Source: Akkermansiaceae bacterium
GTDB lineage: Bacteria; Verrucomicrobiota; Verrucomicrobiia; Verrucomicrobiales; Akkermansiaceae
Reading direction: 5' to 3'
Length of the DNA: 64,000 nucleotides
Assembly: GCA_025354565.1 (NCBI GenBank)
Contig: JANXMQ010000233.1
Coordinates: 1-64,000, forward strand
Part shown: one piece after another, positions 55,261 through 63,050 of the stretch
How the letters are laid out: the number at the start of each line of letters is the position of its first letter
Position numbering within the stretch: position 1 is the stretch's first letter
Notes under the pieces: model-generated
What the model saw: only the letters and a program-made list of their open reading frames with translations
The model's database searches: none
What the model was told of the DNA's origin: nothing
Position numbers and translations under genes: made by a program

Positions 55261-55653
55261 TCACGGGCGCTTGATGCGGACTTCCATCGCGGTCGGCTCA
55301 TGGCAATACGGGCAGAGAAAGGAGCCTTTGAACAACGCCGCCAGGGCCACGTGCAGACGATGGCTGCCGAGAAGCGTCTGGGCACGGTGGTGTTTCGAGC
55401 AGCCGTTGCTGGCGAGCACGGGGGTCAGGCACAGCGGGCAGCGCGTGCGGGAAGCGATCGACCATTGCAACAGCACCACCAGCAACGTAAGCACCCCGAT
55501 GCCGATGGCAATGAATGTCAGAGCCCGGTCACCAGTGATGAAGGAGTAGCCCAAAACTCCCGCGCTAAGCGGAGCTAACAAATATTTCAGGCAAAGCAAA
55601 AACGCCGCGAACTTGAAGCGGATGATACAGGATCTGGATTGAAATCGATGCAT
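55261..55653 (-). CDS. Membrane protein with zinc-ribbon-like cysteines
   Basis: 130 residues from ATG 55653 (MHRFQSRSC); the frame extends to 55776. Two membrane segments (about 12-60) are followed by a soluble C-terminal tail with CPLC (near 73), C...KHH, and CPYCHE, a spacing that could bind one zinc. No family recognised. It lies upstream of the FKBP gene on the same strand and is likely part of that operon. Confidence 0.6.
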   Translation of the reverse strand: MHRFQSRSCIIRFKFAAFLLCLKYLLAPLSAGVLGYSFITGDRALTFIAIGIGVLTLLVVLLQWSIASRTRCPLCLTPVLASNGCSKHHRAQTLLGSHRLHVALAALFKGSFLCPYCHEPTAMEVRIKRP

Positions 55654-55804
55654 TGTCCCGCACCAGCGTCCGTTAGATCGTTGAAATAGCAAGTTATTTA
55701 ATTCAATGCTGGATGGTTCAAACGACCGATTTGCGATGGATAGATTGTTAGCAGATGCCAAGTTGCTGATTTCCAATAACTCGTCTTAGGCTAACAGTTT
55801 TCTG

Positions 55805-56170
55805 TTATTCCAAGCCACGGTCCGCAACCTCATCCTCATCCCAGCCGAGATAGTGGCCGAGTTCATGGAGGAAGGTCGTGCCCACTTCGTCGCGATAGTC
55901 GTGCTCCTCTTCGCCGACCCACTCCCACAGGTTGGTTAGAAAAAGCCGGATGCGCGGGAGTTCCCCGGTCGCGTCTTCGTCCATGGCGGACGGGCCTTCA
56001 AACAGCCCGAGTTCGTCGCCATCGAGTTCATCGTCAGCAGTTCCTTGGCCCGGTTTTTCCTCGAAGGCAACCGCGACTTTCGCCGCCGCATCCTGAATGT
56101 CTTTGGGCAGGATTTTTACCAGCGATTTCAGTTCCTCGTCCGCCCACTGGCTCAGTGTTTCAAAATTCAT
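55805..56170 (-). CDS. Small zincin-like metallopeptidase
   Basis: 121 residues from ATG 56170 (MNFETLSQWADEEL). It has the HEXXH motif in TTFLHELGHYLGWDEDEVADRGL, the family's C-terminal signature (zincin-like, formerly DUF1025). The middle section is strongly acidic. This family is widespread and uncharacterised; a metal-dependent peptidase function is expected. Seven bases upstream is the stop of the large cytochrome gene, so it may be the second gene of that operon. Confidence 0.85.
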   Translation of the reverse strand: MNFETLSQWADEELKSLVKILPKDIQDAAAKVAVAFEEKPGQGTADDELDGDELGLFEGPSAMDEDATGELPRIRLFLTNLWEWVGEEEHDYRDEVGTTFLHELGHYLGWDEDEVADRGLE

Positions 56171-56177
56171 GGTGATT

Positions 56178-59100
56178 CTAGCGGGCAGGTGGGGTGAGTT
56201 CGGCGGCGGTGATTTGCGGCTTGCCGACTTCTGTCCGCAAGGCGTTGACCTGGGCCGGGGTGACGGGTGGGGCCTTGTTGCCGAAGGAACTGCGGACGTA
56301 GCTGAGGACGGCGGCAATTTGCTCATCCGTCTGATAGGCGAGGGCGGCCATGCCACCGGCGATCTCGTATTTCTGGCCCTTGACCTTGATCGGTCCTTGG
56401 AGGCCGCGGAGCTGGATGCGGATGAGGTTTTCCGCCGGGCCGGCGACCCACTCGGACCCGGCGAGGGGTGGGGCGGCGGCGGTGCCCTCGGCTTGTTGAC
56501 CGTGGCAGGCGGCGCAGAGGATAAATTGCTCGCGACCGGATTTCAGGAAGGCGGGGTCGATGCCAGCGGCGGGTTTGGCGGGAATTGGAAGAGTGGCGGG
56601 ATCGAGCACGGTGGGAGTGGCCACAGGCGTCGGGGGCTCGCCGCCCTGATTCAGGCTGCCGAGCCATGCGATGATGTCGCGGAGTTCACCGGGCTTGAGC
56701 AGGGTGCCCATCGGCGGCATCGGCGAGGCGGGCGGGGTGACGCTGGCGATGTCGCTGCGGCGGACGCGAAGGGCTTTCCCGGTGGCATCGAGGTCGAGGT
56801 GATCGGGCGTTTCGGCGATGAGATTGCCGCTGATGCTGGCACCATTTTTGAAGTCGATGAGGACGCTGCCGAAGCCGGGGGCGATGACGGCGCTGGGGTT
56901 GATGAGGGACTCGAGGAAATAGCGGCGGTCCGGGTGGCGGGTGGCAACGCCGAGTAGGTTGGGAGCGGTTTCTCCACCGGCGGCGTGGCCGGCCTCGGCA
57001 CGGTGGCAGCGCATGCATTCGCTGGCCGGGTGGGAGGCGAACAGGGCGGCTCCGGCAGCGGGATCGCCTCCTTGGAGGGCGGCGTTCCACTTGGCGAGCG
57101 GGTCCTTGTTTTCCGCTAGGGATTTCCCAAGTGCATCGTAGGCGGCTTTGACGGCGGGGCTGCTGCGTTGGCCGGCGGCGGCGGTGAGTTCGATGGCGGT
57201 GGGGGAGATGCCATTGGCGGCGCGGAGGGCGTCGAGGTTTTTGACGATGATGGTATCCACGGCTTGGCTCGGCAGGGTGGCGAGGATGGCCCAGGTTTTC
57301 TGGGCGCGGGGAATGTTCGGGGAATTTACCGCAGCTTCGAGGGCAGGCAGGGCGGTGGCGGGCGAGAGCTTGGCGATGGCGGCGAGGGCTGTTAGGACCA
57401 CCTCGTCGGAGGGGTCCGTGGCGATTTCCGCTAGAAAGGGGCCGAGGTCATCCGGCTTGTCGTTGATGAAAAGGTCCAAGGCAGTTGCGCGGGCGGTGGC
57501 GGGCAGGCTGGAGTTTTTCACTAGAGCGCGGAGGGTGGCGGCGTCGAGTCCGGGGACTTGGAGTTGGTAATGGCCGACCCATTCTAAGGCGATGGTGGCG
57601 GGGTAGCCGCCTTGTTTGATCAGTTCAGGGATGGCGGCGAGGAGGGCGGGGCGGATGGTGGCGGGATCGCGTTTGGGCAGTGGCCGCCAGTGGCCAGTGA
57701 GTTGGTCGGCGGGGAAGGGTTCCGTCCACTCGGTGAGCAGGCGGAAGGCTTCGTGGCGGACTGCTTCCGGCATCTGTGGATCGGCCGCGACTTTGAGGAC
57801 GCGGTCGGCATTTTCCACCGTGCCGAGGCGGAAGGCGTTGTGAATCAGCCGTCGTAGCATGAAGGGCGTCCATACACGCTGACTGAGGTTATCCAACAGC
57901 GAGGCCACCTGCGGGCGGAGGGCGAGCATGTCGGTATCACAAACTGCGCGGATGGCTTCGTCAGAAACTTTGGGATCTGGGTCGTTGATGTAGGGGGCGA
58001 TTTCCTGGCTTTTCAGGCGGCGGAGGGCGATAGTGGCAGCGAGGCGCACGGCAGGTGAATTGTCGGTGACGAGGGCGGAGAGGATATTGGGGGTGGCGAG
58101 GGCCATGTGCTCCAGGGCGTAAATTCCGGCGTGGCGGAGATACACGTCGCGGTTGTTATTTTCCCGCAATAGGTCGCAGATGGTGCCGTATTCGGCGATC
58201 ATCTTGCGCTTGCCGGCGACGATGGCGGCGAAGAAGCGGACGCGCGGCGACTCGTCGGCGAGCAGCGGGCCGAGCGGGATGGAATTGGCTGCGTTTTTTG
58301 AATCGGCAAGGACGCGGAGGGACTGGGCCCGGATTTCCGGATCCTTATCCTTGAGGAGCGCGCAGAGTTTGGTTTCTGCGGCGCTGCGGATTCTAGGCTG
58401 GGGTAGTTCATCAAATTGCGCATACGGCAAGGGCGATGCACCACAGCGGGCGAGGATGCCGAGACCCCAAATGGCGTGGATGCGGACCATGAAATTCGAG
58501 GAGTCGGCTGCTTCGGTGAATTGCTTGACGGCTTCCGGCTTGCGGGTGAGGGCGATTTGCGCGCGCAAGCGGATCCGCGCGTCCGCGTGCTTTAGCAAGT
58601 TGACTAGCTCAGCGGAACTGCGTTGATCGAAGCCCTCCTGCATGATTTTCGCGGCGCTCGCGGCCTCGGCGGCTTGCCAGGTTTTTTCTCCGGCGCTGAG
58701 GGATACGAGGCGACCGTCCTCATGGCTGGACCAGCCGCCCATGAAGTCGGTGATGAAAACTTTGCCATCCCACGAGTATTCCACGTCAGTCGCGGCGATG
58801 CCCCAGGCGAACTGCCGTGAGTCGGTCATCTCCATCCCGGCCCCCTTGGGCTTCATGGCGAAGGACCAGATGCCCGAGTTCGCACTCGCACCGCGGTAGT
58901 CGCAGACGAGGAAATGCCCGGCCTCGCTCTCCAGGAAACCGACACCGGGATGATACGTCAGGCCGGAGGGGCCGGAGGTGAGATGGGCGCACGGAGGCAG
59001 CATGAAAGAGGGCTGCACGGGGTTTTCCAACCACCACATTTTCTCATCCATCCATCGGCTTGGTGGGGAATCCTTGAGGCCGATCTCTCGGTGGAACGTC

Positions 59101-60500
59101 ATCATCGCCTGATGTTCCATCTGCCAGCCAGAGTCACCGCCCTCGACGAGGTAAACGACGCGAGCGGCATCCCCTTGGTCGGCATTGTTATCCACGGTGA
59201 AGGCGTTGCCGAGGGCGTCGAAGGAAATTTCCTTGGGGTTGCGCAGGCCGGTGTGGAAAATTTCAAAATTCCTCCCGTTCGGCTCGAAACGGAACGCGAA
59301 GCCCTCGTCAGGATACTGATAGGGGACGCCTTCCTTCGTGACCAGACTCACGCCGCGGTCGCCCGAGGTGCCGTAAATCCGTCCGTCGGGACCGAGTGTG
59401 AAGCCGTTCAAATCATGTCCCGACAAGGAAATGCGCACACCGAAGCCTTCTTCCACCACCTTGCGCTCGTCGGCGGTGCCGTCGCCTTTGGTATCGCGCA
59501 GCATGTAAATCTTCGGGATGCAGGCGAAATACAGGGCTCCGCCGTAATAAAAAACCCCGGCAGCCGTGCCGTCCAAGACGTTGTTGAAGCCATCCGCGAA
59601 GACCTTGACCGAGTCGTAAGTGCCGTCGCCCTTGGTATCTGATAGGCGGCGGATGACTTCGGACTTCTTCGTCATGTGCTCGAGTGAAACCTTGCTTTTC
59701 CACTTCTCATGCAGCGCCAGGCGGTCGCTCGTTTTCATGGCGGCGAGGTCGTCGAGATACCAGAAGAGGTTATTGCGATCGTCCTCGATGCCCTCGCGGA
59801 AGCGGTGGGTTTCCGAAATGAGGATACGCCCTTGATCGTCGAAGGTGAGGGCCGTGGGCGACATGATGTGCTGGTCCTTGTAGGTGGCCTCGACTTTAAG
59901 AATGCAGTTGCTGGGGATCTTCACTCCGGCGGCGGCGGGAGTGGCGACCAGGCCCTCGATGAATGACTTGCCCGCCCGCGTGGTGCCGGGAAATTTTAGG
60001 TTCGGCTCGTCCGTGAATAAGATGTGATCCACCCCGATAATCCCCCACGCCCCGGCTTCGTCATCCACGAGGCGGATCTTCGCTTTACGGCCCTTGTAGG
60101 GAGCGACATTCCACACCGCAGGCGCGCAAAGGAGACTGCGTTTCCCCACCGCTTCCATCACGACCTTGCCATCAATGAGCAATTGTGCCGCCGTCTTTCC
60201 GGGGTAGTCGCCACCCGCGATGAGGAACGCGATGCATGGCTCCTCGATGGTAAATTCCGGCGAAGTCAGCGTGCCCTTGGACGCGTCGCCGCCATGGGAC
60301 GATGCGGCGAGACTGTTACCCGCATACCCCGTGAAGGAGCTGGTCATCGCATCCGTCTTCCCCGTCACCGGAGCCATCCCGAAGGCGCTGCCCTCCACTT
60401 GCCAGTCGTCGAAGCCATCGCCCTCGAAGGTTTGAAACACCCGGGTGGCGGCGGGCAGAGTAGCGGTGAGGGCGAGCGAGGCGACGAGAATGCGGAACAT
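56178..60500 (-). CDS. PVC-type secreted propeller/HEAT/dihaem cytochrome c protein
   Basis: 1,440 residues from ATG 60500, with a signal peptide (MFRILVASLALTATLPA). Domain order: a jelly-roll-like N-terminal module (about 20-170), a propeller of the PVC 'membrane-bound dehydrogenase' type (about 185-600; VDNNADQGDAARVVYLVEGGDSG), HEAT-like repeats (about 600-1120; RIRLRAQIALTRKPEA, VRLAATIALRRL), and two cytochrome c modules with haem motifs CMRCH (about 1163) and CAACH (about 1330). Most relatives have one such haem module; this has two. It probably passes electrons from a periplasmic sugar or alcohol oxidation. Strong indicator of Planctomycetes/Verrucomicrobia. Confidence 0.93.
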   Translation of the reverse strand: MFRILVASLALTATLPAATRVFQTFEGDGFDDWQVEGSAFGMAPVTGKTDAMTSSFTGYAGNSLAASSHGGDASKGTLTSPEFTIEEPCIAFLIAGGDYPGKTAAQLLIDGKVVMEAVGKRSLLCAPAVWNVAPYKGRKAKIRLVDDEAGAWGIIGVDHILFTDEPNLKFPGTTRAGKSFIEGLVATPAAAGVKIPSNCILKVEATYKDQHIMSPTALTFDDQGRILISETHRFREGIEDDRNNLFWYLDDLAAMKTSDRLALHEKWKSKVSLEHMTKKSEVIRRLSDTKGDGTYDSVKVFADGFNNVLDGTAAGVFYYGGALYFACIPKIYMLRDTKGDGTADERKVVEEGFGVRISLSGHDLNGFTLGPDGRIYGTSGDRGVSLVTKEGVPYQYPDEGFAFRFEPNGRNFEIFHTGLRNPKEISFDALGNAFTVDNNADQGDAARVVYLVEGGDSGWQMEHQAMMTFHREIGLKDSPPSRWMDEKMWWLENPVQPSFMLPPCAHLTSGPSGLTYHPGVGFLESEAGHFLVCDYRGASANSGIWSFAMKPKGAGMEMTDSRQFAWGIAATDVEYSWDGKVFITDFMGGWSSHEDGRLVSLSAGEKTWQAAEAASAAKIMQEGFDQRSSAELVNLLKHADARIRLRAQIALTRKPEAVKQFTEAADSSNFMVRIHAIWGLGILARCGASPLPYAQFDELPQPRIRSAAETKLCALLKDKDPEIRAQSLRVLADSKNAANSIPLGPLLADESPRVRFFAAIVAGKRKMIAEYGTICDLLRENNNRDVYLRHAGIYALEHMALATPNILSALVTDNSPAVRLAATIALRRLKSQEIAPYINDPDPKVSDEAIRAVCDTDMLALRPQVASLLDNLSQRVWTPFMLRRLIHNAFRLGTVENADRVLKVAADPQMPEAVRHEAFRLLTEWTEPFPADQLTGHWRPLPKRDPATIRPALLAAIPELIKQGGYPATIALEWVGHYQLQVPGLDAATLRALVKNSSLPATARATALDLFINDKPDDLGPFLAEIATDPSDEVVLTALAAIAKLSPATALPALEAAVNSPNIPRAQKTWAILATLPSQAVDTIIVKNLDALRAANGISPTAIELTAAAGQRSSPAVKAAYDALGKSLAENKDPLAKWNAALQGGDPAAGAALFASHPASECMRCHRAEAGHAAGGETAPNLLGVATRHPDRRYFLESLINPSAVIAPGFGSVLIDFKNGASISGNLIAETPDHLDLDATGKALRVRRSDIASVTPPASPMPPMGTLLKPGELRDIIAWLGSLNQGGEPPTPVATPTVLDPATLPIPAKPAAGIDPAFLKSGREQFILCAACHGQQAEGTAAAPPLAGSEWVAGPAENLIRIQLRGLQGPIKVKGQKYEIAGGMAALAYQTDEQIAAVLSYVRSSFGNKAPPVTPAQVNALRTEVGKPQITAAELTPPAR

Positions 60501-60635
60501 GGCGTAAAAAAGGTTTAACCGGCGGAAACGGCAGACTATTGACGGGAATATCTCCAATGCCAACCGCAAACGAAGCCAATGCAGCAGTGAAACGGTGCTT
60601 GCGGTGCCCTACAAAACCGGCAGATTCCTCCCGCC

Positions 60636-61493
60636 ATGCGCCGGGAAGGAAAACTCGAGAATGAAAGTGCAGAGCTGCGCCGTCGTCAAAGTGGCAGCCA
60701 TCTGCGTCACGTGCTGATGATGGTGGGCGTCGTCTTCATCGTGATCTTGGTGGTGTCCTTTCTGCTGCTAAGAGACGAGCTCAAGCCCTTGCTAAGGCAG
60801 ACCGGTCTTGCACCCGCCCACAAAGTCCAAGCCGCCCCTTCGATCGAGGATGAAAAGATCGTGCCTTTTGTGAAGATCGTGCTCGCCGATACCGCCGTTA
60901 CTTGGACTGCGCTGTTTCAAGCCATGGGAAAAACCTACGTGAAGCCCAAGCTCGTGACCTTCTCTAGCGCGGTGCGTTCCGGCTGCGGCCTCGGGGATGC
61001 CCAGACAGGTCCATTTTATTGCCCGGCGGATGAGACGATCTACGTGGACCTCGCCTACTGCCGTGAGATGCGAGAGCGCTACCGCTCGACGGCGGAATTC
61101 ACGGAGGCCTACGTCATCGCGCATGAAGTCGGCCATCATGTGCAGAAATTGCTAGGTCTCTCGGATCGGGTCGAAGCCTCGCGGGGCCGCGTCACCGATA
61201 CCCAGCAGAACGAACTCACCCTGGATCGCGAACTTCAGGCAGATTTCCTCGCCGGCATGTGGGCACGGAAGGCCCAGGGGAAATTCAGCTTCATCACCCA
61301 GGCGGACGTCGAGGATACCTTGCACGCCGCGAGTGCCATGGGCGATATCACCTTGCAACAACCCGCTAAGGGACAAGTCATGCCGGACCCATTCACCCAC
61401 GGCTCCGCTCGCCAGCGGGTGAAATGGTTCCGCAAGGGCTTCGATTCCGACGACATCCGAGACGGCGACACCTTCCGCGACAGCGACCTCTAA
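60636..61493 (+). CDS. YpfJ-type neutral zinc metallopeptidase
   Basis: 285 residues. It has an N-terminal transmembrane helix (HVLMMVGVVFIVILVVSFLLL, about 24-44) and an extracytoplasmic zinc-peptidase domain: CGLGDAQTGPFYCPADETIY, then AYVIAHEVGHHVQKLLG with the HEXXH, and LTLDRELQADFLAGMWA supplying the third ligand. Matches the family fully; substrates unknown in general. Confidence 0.93.
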   Translation: MRREGKLENESAELRRRQSGSHLRHVLMMVGVVFIVILVVSFLLLRDELKPLLRQTGLAPAHKVQAAPSIEDEKIVPFVKIVLADTAVTWTALFQAMGKTYVKPKLVTFSSAVRSGCGLGDAQTGPFYCPADETIYVDLAYCREMRERYRSTAEFTEAYVIAHEVGHHVQKLLGLSDRVEASRGRVTDTQQNELTLDRELQADFLAGMWARKAQGKFSFITQADVEDTLHAASAMGDITLQQPAKGQVMPDPFTHGSARQRVKWFRKGFDSDDIRDGDTFRDSDL

Positions 61494-61537
61494 GAGTCAC
61501 CGCAGGTCGCGGGAAAACTCGCCATCCGTCCGGTCAC

Positions 61538-61921
61538 TCAGGGCTTGGTGGCCTGTTCCAGTTTCTTGATAAAGTCCGCCAGCGCCGCTTTGCCTTTAGC
61601 GAGGTCGGTTTTGCTGCTGCGGAGCGCGGAGATGGCCTTGTCCAGCGTCTTGTCGAGGGCCGTCCAGGTCGCTGCATTTTTCGGTTTGAGCTTGGACTCT
61701 TGCGCATCCCAATCCGTCTCCAAGTCGGTCAGCTTGGCGATCATTTCCGGCTTCTTGTCCGCCTCCAGAGCGCTGAGCGTCTCCTTGGCCAGTGTCTTAA
61801 AATTCGCCGTTTCCTGAGAACTATAGACCGGAGCCGGGTTGGCCGCAGAGGCCGTGGCCGTGAGGCCAAAGCCAAGAACGGCGGTGAGGCAGAGCAGCGA
61901 GTGAGTGAGGAATGATTTCAT
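61538..61921 (-). CDS. Small secreted helical protein
   Basis: 127 residues from ATG 61921. A signal peptide (MKSFLTHSLLCLTAVLGFGLTATASA) is followed by a Lys/Ala/Glu-rich helical domain with Leu heptads (LAKETLSALEADKKPEMIAKL, LDKTLDKAISALRSSK), likely a short coiled-coil bundle. No family recognised. A longer frame continues through array 2 to 62230, only because the array's 21-bp period keeps it open; the signal peptide fixes the start. Confidence 0.75.
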   Translation of the reverse strand: MKSFLTHSLLCLTAVLGFGLTATASAANPAPVYSSQETANFKTLAKETLSALEADKKPEMIAKLTDLETDWDAQESKLKPKNAATWTALDKTLDKAISALRSSKTDLAKGKAALADFIKKLEQATKP

Positions 61922-62080
61922 GGTTTTGTGGTTCTGTGGGCTGGTGTGATGGTGGTTTTTTCGATCTTGTGGATCAAGAGGAAAATGTCCTAAAGCCGCA
62001 TACGATCCGAGAGCCTCTCTCCCTTTCATGCCACGGTCATGCCTGTTCTTGACCCCTCCACCTTGGCGGCCAAAGTACTC
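61922..62080. other. Spacer between the small secreted gene and array 2
   Basis: 159 bases without a gene. It must contain the promoter of the small secreted gene on the minus strand; no clear boxes are visible. Together with array 2 this makes a stretch of 394 bases between coding regions. Confidence 0.5.
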
Positions 62081-62286
62081 ACCAAGGTCTTCCAATATCT
62101 TACCGGGAAACTTGAAGCAGCTCAAGGGACACTTAAATACGCCCAAGGGAAACTTTGATATGATCAAGGGACATTTAAATATGCCCAAGGGAAAGTTTGA
62201 TATGCCCAAGGGAAATTTAAATACGCTCAAGGGAAACTTATATAACCTGCCGGGATTCCCGGTAAAGTGTTACAATTTCCCTAGAG
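62081..62286 (+). repeat. Tandem array 2 (exact 21-bp unit, 42-bp alternation)
   Basis: The marker CAAGGGA starts at 62123, 62144, 62165, 62186, 62207 and 62228, exactly 21 bases each time. Units alternate between a TTTAAATA type and a TTTGATAT type, so the true period is 42. The edges are degenerate units that read ACCGGGA (62102) and GCCGGGA (62249), the latter within the palindrome CCGGGATTCCCGG (62250-62262). This CCGGGA core is the same as in array 1. The array is left by CCCGGTAAA (62258-62266), a 14-base spacer holding TTACAAT, and CTAGAG (62281-62286), as in array 1. Confidence 0.9.
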
Positions 62287-62315
62287 AATATTTGGCCAAC
62301 TTTGTTGCTTGACAG

Positions 62316-63050
62316 ATGGCCGATTTTTACTATCTTGCCAGAACTATGGCTAGTACAGATATAACTTTTGCAGATCGTTTAGGACGGGCAGACACTTTAT
62401 CTTCTGCGATTACACTGGCGTCGCCCGCTTTTGATCCGGCGGATGCCTCACTCGGAGTTGCGAATTTCGCGGCATTTGTGAGCGGACTCCAGACGGTGAA
62501 TGATGACACGAATGCGGCAAATGACATTTACTCGACGGCGGTGATCACCCGCATGGCGCTGGTGAAGGACGTCAAGGCACGGGCTTTGCGGGCGATGCGT
62601 TACGTTCAGAGCAACCCGGCTTGGTCCTCCAACGCGGGGAGTTTGAAGTTGCCCTACAATAAGCTCGTGGATAACCGCCCGAAACGCCCTAAATTGCCGG
62701 TCGGCGGGACGCCGGGCGAGGTGAAGAAGGCGATCAAGACGGGGGAGCAGAGTTTTTCGGACATGGCATCGCTGTTTGCCAAGTTTGTGGGCGGCTTGAG
62801 CCGGGTGGCGGGCTATGTGCCGCCCGCGCCGGAGCTGTTGCTGGCGGAGTTGCAGACCCTAAGCAGCAGTTTCACGACGATGAATCAGTCGATGGCGGGC
62901 TTAGCCGAAACGGCAGCGACGCAGGTGCGCACGCGGCAAGCGGGCTTCGCAGATTTGAAGACGAAGGCGGCAGCGATCAAGAAGGGCGTCGCCGCGCAAT
63001 ACGGCCTGAACAGCCCAGTTTACACCAGCATCCGAGGGCTGGCGTTTTAG
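62316..63050 (+). CDS. Orphan helix-rich protein downstream of array 2
   Basis: 244 residues from ATG 62316, or 234 from ATG 62346 (MASTDITF). No signal peptide or membrane segment. Predominantly helical with a Pro-rich stretch in the middle (NRPKRPKLPVGGTPGE, about 120-135). The C-terminal third has SVAAQYG-like KKGVAAQYGLNSPVYTSIRGLAF. I recognise no domain or catalytic motif. It is not obviously alike in sequence to the protein after array 1, but is similar in size, helix content, lack of partners and position after an array. Its last 150 bases overlap the 3' part of the convergent aminopeptidase frame. Confidence 0.75.
   Translation: MADFYYLARTMASTDITFADRLGRADTLSSAITLASPAFDPADASLGVANFAAFVSGLQTVNDDTNAANDIYSTAVITRMALVKDVKARALRAMRYVQSNPAWSSNAGSLKLPYNKLVDNRPKRPKLPVGGTPGEVKKAIKTGEQSFSDMASLFAKFVGGLSRVAGYVPPAPELLLAELQTLSSSFTTMNQSMAGLAETAATQVRTRQAGFADLKTKAAAIKKGVAAQYGLNSPVYTSIRGLAF

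Noticed and set aside
56097..56957. 286-residue Gly-rich plus-strand frame opposite the cytochrome gene
   Set aside because: Antisense of a cytochrome c module with clear haem motifs; composition is typical of a GC-rich shadow frame.
61922..62230. N-terminal extension of the small secreted protein through array 2 (repeats of a FKFPLGI type)
   Set aside because: Open only because of the array period. The signal peptide at 61921 gives a proper start, and the extension would bury it.
62081..62286. CRISPR array
   Set aside because: Units are 21 bases with no unique spacers, and no cas genes are in the window.
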